Part shown: one piece after another, positions 10,445 through 21,755 of the stretch
Layout of the letters: each line of letters starts with the position of its first letter
Numbering within the stretch: the first letter of the stretch is position 1
Assembly (NCBI GenBank): GCA_029959085.1
Contig: JARWIR010000005.1
Coordinates: forward strand, 49,540,850-49,604,849
Reading direction: 5' to 3'
Source: Nemophila menziesii
Taxonomy: Eukaryota; Streptophyta; Magnoliopsida; Boraginales; Hydrophyllaceae
DNA length: 64,000 bases
Program-made: the position numbers and the translations under genes
Notes under the pieces: model-generated
Told to the model about the DNA's origin: nothing
The model's database searches: none
Seen by the model: the letters and a program-made list of their open reading frames with translations, nothing else

Positions 10445-11100
10445 TGATTGATAAACATAAAAAAGTTTTATATATAAAAGGAATACGAAATACAACCAAC
10501 CACCAAATATAAAGTAATAACGTGAACACTGTAAATAACTTCCTTAAGATCCTAGTTATAGTCTTCTCTGTTTGTCAGATCACTACACTAATATTCTAGA
10601 GATCAAACTAAGAAACCTTTAGAAAGAAAGAGAGCGAGTTTTTCTTTGTTAATTTATTTGTTGTTGAGCAGAATGAAGTGCCAAATAACCCCTTTAAATA
10701 GCAGTACTGGAAAATTCCTCATTAATGCACACGTTTTGGCTAGACTTTCTTGGAATGGTTACAGACACGTTATGCTTGCAATACGGGAAGAAACCCACAG
10801 GATTGTATCTCGCAGTTCAATCACGTGAAAGTGTTTTCAAGTTCAACCAGACTATTGGGGAGGATAATCCACATTAATTAAGGCACACGTTTTTTTTACA
10901 GCTCTTGCTCCGTGTAGAGATATCTCCAACAACTCCTATAAATAAATGCTATTAAAAGAGATTTTATTTTTATTAATTCTCCAATTCTACCCAACTCCCC
11001 ACGAATCACGACCACGCCATGTCTCACCTCGCATCACCTTATCATCGGCGTGGCCGGAGTTGGATAGGTGGTGGTGTTGGTGGTGATGCACGCGTGTAGG
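10445..11100. other. Unassigned sequence right of MULE-2
   Basis: No recognised domain. A 60-residue open frame at 10646-10828 resembles nothing I know. A GC-richer patch at 11020-11095 contains GGTGGTG-type simple sequence. Possibly relict intergenic DNA. Confidence 0.4.
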
Positions 11101-11119
11101 GTAATTCTGATACTCTTTA

Positions 11120-11640
11120 TATATAGAGTAATTGGCTAAATGAAAGGACAACAAGGACACAATATTATAAATAGAATAAATCTATTTGAGTATAAGGATA
11201 TGGGAAAACTATTAGCATGACAAACATATTTGGTTTTCCAAAAGCTAAAAGCTCACCACTTGGACCCATGTGTTGATGTTTGTCTTTAAAACACTACTCC
11301 ACATGCATTACATTATGAATTTTTTCTATTTTTAATTTTCAACAGTCCCCCACTCATGCACTAGGAGAGAAAGTATACGAGTTTCTGAGCAAACAAGCGA
11401 TGGGTCTAGTGTTAATATCTTTATATTTCAATCAAAACATAGTAAGTGAGGCAACATACAAATCCCGTCAAGTGAATGGACTTTTGACCTCGAATTTCTT
11501 AGAATGAGACCCTTACAACACATACTCTACACGCTGGTTATAAACGAATTCTGCGATACTCACTTTTGTGCCTTTAAAGGGTCATGTGCCTACCTTGGTT
11601 CTCAATAGTACTATAAATAAACAACCCATGTTTCTTATAG
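11120..11640 (-). mobile_element. Copia LTR end and 3' internal fragment
   Basis: Read on the minus strand, 11355-11345 is a polypurine tract of the GAGTGGGGGAC type. It is followed at 11344 by TGTTGAAAATT, the usual junction of polypurine tract and 3' LTR in many plant Ty1/copia elements. A TATATATAG box lies at about 11117-11125. No coding remains. The left end of the LTR could not be placed, and the right side is cut by the gypsy LTR at 11652. Confidence 0.45.
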
Positions 11641-11651
11641 AAGACGGTTAC

Positions 11652-12860
11652 TGATGTCTTGAATTAATCTAGTTTGGAGACATCATTTTAGGTGTTTATG
11701 GTTAATTAATAATCGATTTTTATTTATATTTTAGTATTTTCCTATTTCTTGTCTTGAATTGAGGAATTATTATTTTAGAGCATATTTGGTTTAATTTGTG
11801 TGTTAATGTAAAACTTTAAAGATATCTGGAAAATAATTAGATGCCAAATCAATTCTAATGATATAAGGAAAGAAGATATGGATGGAACTTGGAGATAAAA
11901 GGAAGTAAAGATAAAATAGGAAAAGAAAAGTTGTCAAATAAATCTGAATTTCAGCAGCCACGTCCACTAAAGTGATTATAACTCAAAATCGCTTGGGAAT
12001 TTGGAGGAGCTATCAAAAGGAAAAGTGTATATCATTTCGAAGTGGTCTTTTCGATATAAAGTAGGCAAAAATCGAATCTATATTGAAGAAGTTACGGCCA
12101 AAACAAGACAACAGCGGTTTTTCCCTTCTCCTATATTTTAGGAAACGAATTTGATTTGGAAAAGAAGTCCAATTGCTTGCCTTCTACTCCAAGAAATCCT
12201 AACTAGGTCTTCCTAAACACCTATAAATACACCCTTTAACTATTGTAAACATGTCCTTGCCTCCCACTATTAGTCCTTAAGTTTTATATATCATTTGAAG
12301 TCATTCAATAGAGCAAGTTGACAGTATGTAACTTTCTTTTAGTTTATTTCTTTCTAGTATGAACTAATTTTCCTATATCATGGGTTTTGGATATGTATAA
12401 TCTATGAATTCTATTTTCTTCTATCTATGTTTCTTTGGGAGAACAATTTTAAATTGATTCTAGATTCTTAACAATATTTTTTCTATGTGCTTTGATTTAT
12501 TGTTTATCTTAAACCTGATCAATTTAGGGTTGTGCTAATAGTAGTTAGATGGTCACCCGGAAGGGGTGTCTAATTATTGAAACACCACATAAACGTCTAG
12601 TGTGCGGTAGTGATCTGGAAGGGCTTGCCTAACTAGATAGTCATTAGGGTTTGATTTAATCACCGATCATTATTGCAGGCCAGTCTCATCTAAGAACCTA
12701 GTGGCATAGGAACACCTTAGTTAAGTCCTCTGGTAATTAAAAGAACTAGTGACACTAATGATATGTCGAATAATAGATAACTCACTTGGTCTCTACTTAA
12801 AAGAACTAGAAGATTCCTTTACCAAGTGACTACTCATATGTTTTATATTCTACAATAAAA
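11652..12860 (+). mobile_element. Truncated gypsy LTR (X family)
   Basis: Starts TGATGTCT with the inverted partner AGACATCA at 11678-11685. It is clearly homologous over most of its length to the solo LTR at 13132 and to LTR X at 28892. It contains CACCTATAAATACACCC (TATA at 12222-12229) and the CACCCGGAAGGGGTGTCT block. Homology fades after about 12780-12860, so the 3' end is missing. Confidence 0.7.
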
Positions 12861-13131
12861 TTTATTGACTATCCTAACAAGAAATTTGGGATTCATGTTG
12901 ATTTTGATTCTCTTTAATTTATTGGATATCTCGAATTCTTAAAAGTTGGTATCTTGAAACACACTTTGCAAGGTGTCATTTAAAAGAGATGGTTTCGCCC
13001 TTATTAAGGGGAGAGACAAGGAAACCTGGAGTTGCGTGACTTATCCTGGAATAGAATTATTATATCATTTCTATCCACGAACTGAAGAATAAGAACTTGA
13101 AGTTAAAAGAAATATCCATTTTCAATGTATT
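12861..13131. other. Unassigned sequence between two LTRs
   Basis: No clear match to the other LTRs here. It may be divergent LTR or internal sequence of an older insertion. Confidence 0.35.
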
Positions 13132-14644
13132 TGATGTCTCCCCATTTGTGATGATTTAATCTTAGTTGGAGACATCATTTTTAGTGTTTTAGAAAGTCTA
13201 GTAGTCGATTTTCTCATGTATTGTTGCACTTTCCTATTTCTTGTCTTGATTTAATGATTTATTATTTTTAGAGCATATTGGGTTTAATTTATTTATTTAG
13301 TGTGAATCTTTAAAGATATATAGTAATTAATTAGATACCAAATCAAGTCTAAAGAGATATTGGAAAGAAGATATGCATGGAAATTGGAGATAATGAAAGA
13401 AAAGATAAGACATGGAAAGATAAAGTTGCCAAATAAATCTGAATTCCAGCACCTACGACCATAGAAGTAATCATAACTCAAGATTGGCTAGGAATTTTGA
13501 AGAATGGTCTGAAGCAAAGTTATAGAGCTTTCCGAGACGATTAGTTTCGACAAAACAGCGGTAGATTATTACCTTTTCTATATTTTAGGGTTACGAATTT
13601 GAGTTGGGCTTAGAGTTCAAGTTACTTGACTTCCACTCCAAGAAAACGAATTAGGTCTTCCTAAACACCTATAAATACACCCTTAAACAATTGTAAACAT
13701 GTCATTTCTCAGTGCCAAGTATAGGCTTAGTCCTTGCTTTTATTTTCTCAGTTTTAAATAATAACTTTGTCTTTAATTCAATATTCATCCTTAATATCAA
13801 TCTATTCATCCAAGAAGCAACCTGTAGAGCAAGATAAGAAGTAAGAAGTTGGAGAGTGACAAACTCCTCTTCTACATCTCTCCTTCTCTATATTCGGGGT
13901 AATTAGCTATAGATTTGTGGCTTCACCATACTTCTAAGCTTTTATTCAGTAAGTTTTACTTTTAATTGTTGGGTTATTATTTTGTCTTAAATTTCATAAT
14001 ACTATTTGTTATTTTAATTGATTTGAGCTTGGCGTATATTGTTATTGTGTTCTTTGACTTATTATTTCAGCCCTAGATTTGGCCAATCTTAGAACTATCC
14101 TTGGTAATTCAATTATTGACAATACCACATAATCGTCTAGTAGTGACCCTACCTAGATAGCCATAAAGGTTTGATTTAACCACCAATCATTACTCAAGGT
14201 TTCTTTACCCAAGATCCCTGGTAGTGGAGAGGTTGCTCCTAAGTCCACCCAGACCGGGATTAGGTAGAATTTAGAATCCCGGTTAATATATAATGCTCAA
14301 TTCACCCTTAAGATTAGAATAACAGCTTAGTAATAGACCCATATTAGTAACCCTAATTTATCTTACTTACATTCATATTTATTTACCTGCATTCGTATTT
14401 GTTTATTTCATATCAGATATTTGATTCACCTTTTTATATTTTTATCTCAACATCTAAATTCATCTATGCTTATTTAATAAAAGTAGATCTAACGGATTAA
14501 ATCCCTGCGAACGAACTTGACTTATCATTAAAACATGCAAACAATCTGTAATACTTGCAGCTAGTTTCTCGTGGTAGACAAGGTTGTGTGTCCTTTATTA
14601 TTATCTTATTTATCTATGTATTTATCAAACCTTTTCCCCCACCA
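13132..14644 (+). mobile_element. Complete gypsy solo LTR (X family)
   Basis: A 1,513-bp LTR running from TGATGTCTCC to CCCCCACCA. Flanks are GTATT (13127-13131) and ATATT (14645-14649), a 5-bp duplication with one mismatch. It has the U3 hairpin (arms 13132-13141 and 13168-13177), a CACCTATAAATACACCC core promoter near 13670, and a late GAACGA...CTTGCAG block. No internal region adjoins, so it is a solo LTR left by LTR-LTR recombination. Confidence 0.8.
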
Positions 14645-14752
14645 ATATTGCAAATAATATACCTAATGCATTCGCAAGTATGTTGAATATTTTCAAATAC
14701 CAAATATATTATAAACGCTCTAACATAGGTTATTGTCCCCCATAGACACATC

Positions 14753-14866
14753 GAATGCATCCAACCAACACATGAATCATGGTAGACCAGTAATGCATCT
14801 AATTAACGCATGAAATTTGATTGATCTGTAATGCATATAAAGAACGCATGAAGAGTGGTAAGTTTG
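14753..14866 (+). repeat. Three 38-bp tandem repeats
   Basis: Three 38-bp units, each starting with AATGCAT and containing an (A/C)RCATGAA block. Non-coding. Confidence 0.75.
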
Positions 14867-15639
14867 TCTGTTAAAAGTATACCATGCCCCAAAGAAGAAA
14901 ATCTCATGTAAAAATGATGAAAAGTTAAATATTATGGAATGTGCACTCCACGTGATACGACAAGAATTATTAAGCCAATTAATATTGGCACATGCATTGC
15001 TCTTAAAGGAAGTAATGGTCATTGAGAAGATCTGAGTACGTAAATACGAGAAAATTTATGTAGATTATTTGTCTACTGAAAATATTTAAAAGTGTTTTAC
15101 AAGTCATGGGATTAATATATTCTCATTTAATATAGATATTGAAATAAATAATGAGGATCCTAAAGCAAAAAGTGGTAAAATATATCGACAATAACAGAGA
15201 GAATAATAGTGAATTTTAAAATCTAAAGTCGTACTTGTATCAAAGCGGTTCGTGGAAATCTAGAACTTATTATGATGATATTTCCTCATTATTATGTTAT
15301 TGATACGGTGTAGTGGTGATTAGACCGATTTAAATTTTTTGATGAACAAAATAGGTGTTAGAAGCACCATAGGTGCCTGAAGCATGACATATGCCCAAAC
15401 GTGAAAGGTGTTTAAAAGCACAACAAGTGTCTGAAGAAAGATAAGTGCATGAAGTACTTAGAGCATCTAAATATGAATTTCTCAAATATTGATAAGTATT
15501 TGGAGTGCAAAAGGTCTCGAGAACATAATTTATCTAAAGCACAAGAGACGAGTGTCTAATTTATGAAAGGATACTGAGAATAATTGTTGTCATAATAAAT
15601 GTCATAGTGAGGAGGATGTGATATTTGTGTATTGTACTA

Positions 15640-16636
15640 TTTTCCTTCACTAAGGTTTTTTCCCACTGGGTTTTTTCTAGTAAGGTTTTAACGAGGAATA
15701 CCAAATATTCATTATCAAAAGAAGTATACACTCTTTTTCTTGATCAATAAAATGATATTACTATTAGTCAATACCCTCATAAAATCCAGAAGATTTGCTT
15801 AATTAAAGTTTTTTTAACAACCATATCAAGGTACAACTCCGTAAGTATCTAATATATTAGGGAATATGTAATGTCAGAATGAGGGAGAGAATATATTGAA
15901 ATTCTGCACAATTTTCCTTTACCACGGTTTTTTCGAATTGGGTTTTCCTAGTAAGGTTTTAACGAAACGATTAAATATGATTCATAACCCCCTAGGATTG
16001 ATGTACTCTTTTTCCTCAATCAAGTTTTGTTCCAATGGGTTTTCTTGGTTAGATTTTAATAAGTCATTTTCTTAAGTGAATATCCAAGGAGAGTGGTATG
16101 AAATATTTATTTAAGTGTATTATTCAACCTATCCAAGAGAAATGTGGTTTATATTCAACAAGAATTTACCGATGATTTTGTATGAGAATATTTTTGCTTG
16201 TATGACACATAATAAAAATGTCTACATCGAAGGCGATAAAAAAAATATATTTCACCAAAATTTCCTGCACCCACGAGTTACAGAAGAATATATTTACTGA
16301 CACTCAACATATACAATAACGTGAGAGTTTTGCAGATTCTATTACAATATCATTGCGAATCACAACATTTTAGATGTCGATCCACAATATTAGAATGAGA
16401 CAACTCATAGATCTCTTTCCATCATCAGGGGAGCGTAATCAAGACATTATCTTTTTCCTTCTTCCATGTTTTTTATTGGATTATCTTAGCAAGGTTTTAA
16501 CAAGGTAGGGTTTCAAGACGACTATTTCCATCTATATGTACTATTTTCCCTTCGACCAACTAATTATACCACACGGTTTTTCTTGGAATGGTTTTAACAA
16601 GGCACATTTTCTAATGGTTGGATATCCAAGGGGGAG
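15640..16636 (+). mobile_element. Copia 3' untranslated region with repeated motif and polypurine tract
   Basis: A motif of the type TTCACTAAGGTTTTTTCCCA-CTGGGTTTT-CTAGTAAGGTTTTAACGAGG recurs, more or less decayed, near 15645, 15910, 16000, 16450 and 16545. As I recall, this motif is typical of the 3' end of one group of plant Ty1/copia elements. It ends in a polypurine tract CCAAGGGGGAG (16626-16636). A similar degenerate tract at 16088-16098 may mark an older copy. The upstream part (14867-15639) shows loose GTG-CTGAAGCA-like repeats but no coding domain. Confidence 0.6.
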
Positions 16637-16888
16637 TATTATGAATAAGTTATACTTAATAGTGGATATCCAAATGGTTAAAACTTTATATTTCCTATTT
16701 ATTGTGGCTTGTGGAGGGTCAATCATTTCCCTATAAATATGAGATCATTTCGCTGTATATTACTACTTACTGGAATACAAGTCTCTTTATATCTTTATCC
16801 TTTCTCCTTTAGTTTATAATATATTTAACCTTTTTTTCTTTTTCACTTTGTATTAGTGTAATTGTTTTTCTTCTCTACTTTTTATTAA
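16637..16888 (+). mobile_element. Copia LTR (about 252 bp)
   Basis: Starts TATTATGAATAAG (expected TGTTATG) directly after the polypurine tract. It has CCCTATAAATATGAG (TATA at 16732-16739) and stops before a primer-binding site at 16889. It is flanked on the left by a 3' internal end and on the right by a 5' internal end. Confidence 0.6.
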
Positions 16889-16900
16889 TGGTATTAGAGA
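16889..16900 (+). promoter_or_regulatory. Copia primer-binding site (initiator Met tRNA type)
   Basis: TGGTATTAGAGA, one or two bases from the usual plant copia site TGGTATCAGAGC. It directly follows the LTR. Confidence 0.6.
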
Positions 16901-16979
16901 AATGGGATAATCTTGATTGCATCCAAGAGTCTCCTACAAACAACTATTCCCTTTTATAATGATCACTTTGATCATTAGA

Positions 16980-17560
16980 GTATGGTCATGGAGAAATTCT
17001 CGAGAACCAAATAATAATATACGATTGTTGTTTCGGGAGTATCCAAACAAGTTGAAGGTGTTGTGTTGACGGACACCCAAATAACAAAGTTGTAAAGGAG
17101 AAAGTTACAAGATTCAAGATTTCATCATTATGGAGAAAATATTGTGTTCCTTGCAACCATATTTTGATTATGTAGTGTGTTCAATTGAAGAATAAAAAAA
17201 CAGATGAATACTCTCTTGATGAACCACATAGTTCCTCACTGGTTCATGATAGAAGATGAATCAAAGTTCAACATCAAATGAGAAATCTTGGAAGGCTTCT
17301 AACTCTACATATTACCCAAAGTCTAGAGGAAGGGGTAGAGGTAGAGGCGGTGGATGGGGATCTTAGGGAAATAGATATTGAAGCAGGTAAAAGACAATTG
17401 ACAAGGTCAACATTTTGTAAATTAGACTTAGTGATTTAGATGTCATAAAAATGGTCATTATTGTTTGTAATGTTATACTAACATACCCAATGACAAAGAA
17501 ACGGAAGTGTAATCAAATTTTGTCGTAAAAAAGGAAGTAGAAACCAGTGTCTTTAGGAGT
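16980..17560 (+). pseudogene. Decayed copia gag fragment
   Basis: Shifting frames give FDYVVCSIEE, YYPKSRG and RGRGRGGGWG segments. A broken zinc-knuckle stretch (CHKNGHYC, near 17440) follows, then NIPNDKE. This order matches copia Gag from its central part through the CCHC knuckle. Stops and frameshifts are frequent and no protease or integrase follows, so it is a 5' fragment of the element whose LTR lies at 16637. Confidence 0.6.
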
Positions 17561-17694
17561 ATAAATTTTTAAATAACATGTGACCTAAATATACTCTTGT
17601 TTTATTACGAGGCTTCAACATTTATCTATTCTTTCACATCGATACAAATACTCCATGCAAACAAAACAAATTATATACATAAAAATCCCACATA

Positions 17695-17729
17695 GAAATA
17701 AACACACACATACACACACACACACACAT
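17695..17729 (+). repeat. CA microsatellite
   Basis: About 14 CA dinucleotides with one or two interruptions, followed by TATATA. Confidence 0.85.
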
Positions 17730-17904
17730 ATATAAGTATAAGTTAAAATATATGTAGGAACATCAAATGATCAAAAGGTGAAACCATCATTTGTACCACG
17801 TATTTAGATGAATAAATAAATTATAGTATAATATATTGATTATTAATTTCTATTTTATATTTTATAAACGGATTATATTCCTGAAATATTCAAATCTAAC
17901 ACTT

Positions 17905-18415
17905 CAAGATAAGTATGACAATTTAACCCTTTATGATATATATTAGCATCTGACCGTTCAAGATAAATATTAGAATATTGCTCCTTATGATGAATATTAA
18001 AATCTCCTTTACGAAAAATACTAGAATATATATATGGCCCTTCACGATAAATGTTAGAATATGACCATTTCGCTTAAAATTAGAATCAAACCCTTACGAT
18101 AACTATTAGAAACCAAACATTAACGATAACTATTAGAAGATGAACCTGACAATTACTATTAAGTATCTGATCCTTTACGACATATTAGAATTTGACCCTT
18201 TATAGATAAATATTAGAATCTGACCCTTTACAATATATATGAGGATCCGACACTTTACTGTATAAATTCGTATCTGGCCCTTTACAATAAATACTACAAT
18301 CTTGCCTTTTGCAATAAAAATTAGAATTCGACCCTTTACGATAAATATTAGAATCTGACCATTTACGATAAATGTTATAATTCAACCATATACGATAAAT
18401 ATTAGAAACTAGCCC
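17905..18415 (-). repeat. Degenerate 27-bp minisatellite
   Basis: Roughly 18-20 decayed copies of a unit like GACCCTTTACGATAAATATTAGAATCT. Because 27 is a multiple of three, the minus strand is open for about 95 codons near 18200-18487 and reads as a nine-residue repeat (NIYRKGSDS type). The frame is probably a by-product of the repeat. Confidence 0.8.
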
Positions 18416-20298
18416 GGAGTGATAATCTAATATTTGTCGAGGTAAGATAGAATAAGAATATAAATTTAAATTGTAAAAAACCCTCATGAATTGGGATAGT
18501 GTGGTCTACTTCAACGCATATCAATTGATTAGTAACTGGTATTTTATATTCATTACGTTGTTACTGAAAAAGGAGTGATCTAGATAATCACTACCTCAAA
18601 TATAGATTGAATTTAGATAAATATAAAATGCCACAAATTATATGTACAAATCTTATACTTTGATCATTTTGTCTTGATAAGTGTTCAGTCACTCTGGCAT
18701 CACTAGTCTTGCAGGTCTGGACATACATCCCTTAGGTATATTTTACTTGTTGCATGGATGGAGAGTTTCATGGGCAAGGGGTTGTAGGATCAGCATACAC
18801 CCAAGGTATAACCATAGTTGGATACAAGAAGACTGAATTTGTTGTGGGAGTCATAAGGAGACAATCATATTATCTGCACATGGTTATATATGTTTTTTAT
18901 TTCATTTCTAGTGCAATTTCTCACTGATAGCATGTGCTGCCTAGTACAGACTCAAAGTGTCACATATATTCCTCAACATTTATCAGCCTTTATATCTAAT
19001 TAAAATAAATAATGGCCTAAATTGTTCCAATTGAATCGAAAACCCTAAATATATCCTATTTCTCTATATATTTTTCAGCCATTAGATCTATCATATTTTT
19101 TTCCTTTAAATTTTACTAGATTAAACCCGTGTATACACTTAAGAAAACATTATGTTCTGCTAAAAGTTTCATATATAATGTAAATGATAACACGTTAAAG
19201 ATAAGTAATCCTTGAGAAGTTAATATTTTCATGTAGGCCTTATTTATTTTCTTACCGAGTAAATGGTAGCACAACTTTTTTCCCACACCTTCCTAAATAG
19301 GTTGAAATATTTTAGAGGTTTGGGTAGAAACTTAAGAGACTCAAGATAAGGTTGCAGGGCGAGCTTAGAAATCTATAATTGTTAATGTTTATTTATTTTA
19401 TTTTAGTAATGTCAACTAATAATGAATCATTATAATAAACTATAATATAGTTTAGTGTCAATTATTATATTTTGTCTATTAATGTTACTTAGATTGTATG
19501 ATCATATTTTCTAGGAGTGATTATATTGTTTTATTTTATACATTAGGTATTTTGTGCATGCTTAGTTGATTTGGCTAAATCAAGTTTTCAATCTTGTTGA
19601 TTTTCCTAGTTGAATTCGACATTAACTCAATTCCACTATAGTAAATTGATAACTTGTAATGACATCTTCCCTATTAGCTATATAGAAACAAAATGCTGAT
19701 ACATTTTGTTAGTCCATAAATTACAATCCAATTGATCATGTTATGTTCTCAATGCTATAACAATAACAAAAAAGAAAATAAGTTAAATTGATAAATTAAA
19801 TATAATAGTAAAATATATATTCATAATTGTTGTGACATCGATGCTCGCTATTAAAAAAATTAAAATGTCTACACTGTAAATAAGTCTTATATATAATAAA
19901 AGACCTAATCTTTAGCTTAAATTTCATACCGTCGCATCTTTCTTCCTCAACTCTGTCAAACACCTCTCTCCCTGAACTCTATCAACGCCTCCATCTCTCC
20001 ATTAAGTTACTCGGTCAGATAGCTCCTCAATTTTGGCAGCCACTCAACTTAGATATCAAATATAGTTTTCAACGCCCCGCAATACCTCTCGATATAGGTA
20101 AAAAAATTGTTTTATATAAAAAGTATATATACATGATTTTTTTATCTTATTTAACCTAGAGATGAAACCATTTTTGAATTAATATAACTTTTTGCATGTA
20201 TGTATTGCAATTTCATTAACAAGTTCAAATTTGAATTTCTATTTTAGCTATAAAAATGATATGGGAAGAATATATGTGTGTTAGTCATATATATATTT
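18416..20298. other. Unassigned AT-rich interval
   Basis: No ORF over 60 codons, no recognised transposon end and no RNA gene. The CT-rich patch at 19930-20060 has no clear identity. Confidence 0.45.
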
Positions 20299-20771
20299 GT
20301 GTAATTTTTTTTACACTAGAATATAAAAGGAAGGTTTATCAGATAAACCTTATACGCAGCGGATTGGAATGAAGATATAAGAATTAAGCCTTCTTACTTT
20401 CTAATTGAAATGGAATGAAGGAATCTTTTGCTACGGGATCGTAAGTTTAATTACTAGAACTAAATTCTTTGTTTTCACCACCTAAATGTCTCAGAATTAT
20501 TTGTTATGTATTCTTGATTTGGAGAGAAAAGAATTGTACGTTCTTTTGTTGTGAGATAATGTCTGTTGTTGACTGATGTTTTTTTGTGAGAAAGAGAGGC
20601 TCTATTTATAGAGCTAGAGAGTTTGTTTATTATCTGTTAATAAACCTATCTCCCACTTTCTCCACTCCCTCCACCATCTAACTGGAAAGTTATCAAAGAT
20701 AACTTCCCTATACGCTCATGTCTTTCCCATCATGGGTGACATGTAAAAAAAATTAATTTTTATTTCTTTCA
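20299..20771 (-). mobile_element. 3' LTR of decayed copia element (approximate)
   Basis: On the minus strand a polypurine tract GAGTGGGAGAA (20782-20772) is followed by TGAAAGAAAT at 20771, the expected start of a copia LTR. The block contains a TATAAATAG box (about 20591-20601, minus sense). The far end near 20299 (TGTGTAA, giving ...TTACACA on the minus strand) is a guess. Confidence 0.5.
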
Positions 20772-21755
20772 TTCTCCCACTCGCACAAGATGGAGTTACA
20801 ATCATTCCCTTTAGGTATATGTATTACAATGCACCATACATCAATATTTCTCAAATCTTCTCATATACACATTTCTAGAATAATTCATCATACTTGACAA
20901 AATAGGTCGTGCGACCGACAAGCATACGAACATACGTTACTAATAACCTGTTAGGGTACATAGTTGCTCAAATAAAACCTCATTCCTTACGTACCTGTAG
21001 TACCCCAAACCAATAATTTGTTGTATCATAATTCAGTTACTCTGACCACTTAAAATTTATATCACATCGTTTATGTGATAAAAAAGAGTTCACTAACATA
21101 ACTTCATATGTCTCACTATCATGTCACAGTCCAAACTGACTTACATGATTGGTACCTGCAAGCACACACTTTGATACACAATTTTAATCTTCCCTTTACA
21201 CTTAGATCATTTTACATTGATTAGGTTGATTTCCCAAACATACCCCATTAGACCGAATCATTCATGATCATTGGTAGTATGTTTAAAGTAGCATACACCT
21301 AACCAAAATATCAAGACATAGTCAAAAGTAATAAGGGCACAATTTTGAAGGCATCACACAATGAAGAGACATGGATCAACTCTTCACTTCCTTCTGGTCG
21401 AAACACATGTGGTATGACAAACGTGCTATGGTATTATTCATATAGCTCCAATTGTATGTCACAGTTTTATGAGTACCGTACAGATATATAATTATACAAG
21501 CCTCGTTTCCTAAGATGCCTCAAGTTATCTTAAGGGTTCTTTACTATTATGAATTAGTCTCATCTTTGCGCACTTCTTGTGCCAAAGGCGATTTCCCATG
21601 TGATAGGGCTAATATTTGTCTATAGGACATACATACTTAAAAAACACGCATTATAATATACATCAAATAGGATAATATTAAAAGAAACAATTAGATAAAC
21701 GAACTAATGAAAATATATACATTAATTCACATAAACTTGCAATATTCATACATTA
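20772..21755 (-). other. Copia 3' untranslated region
   Basis: About 1 kb between the end of the copia RNase H remnant and the polypurine tract. No open frame was recognised. A long non-coding 3' region is usual in some copia lineages. Confidence 0.5.

Noticed and set aside
10646..10828. 60-codon plus-strand frame
   Set aside because: Short, no recognised motif and no supporting context.
18200..18487. 95-codon minus-strand frame
   Set aside because: By-product of the 27-bp minisatellite; no start context or conserved residues.
19890..20110. Possible Helitron 5' end (TCTACACTGTAAATAAG, TATATAATAAAA)
   Set aside because: No matching hairpin-CTRR 3' end was found and the terminus is not convincing.
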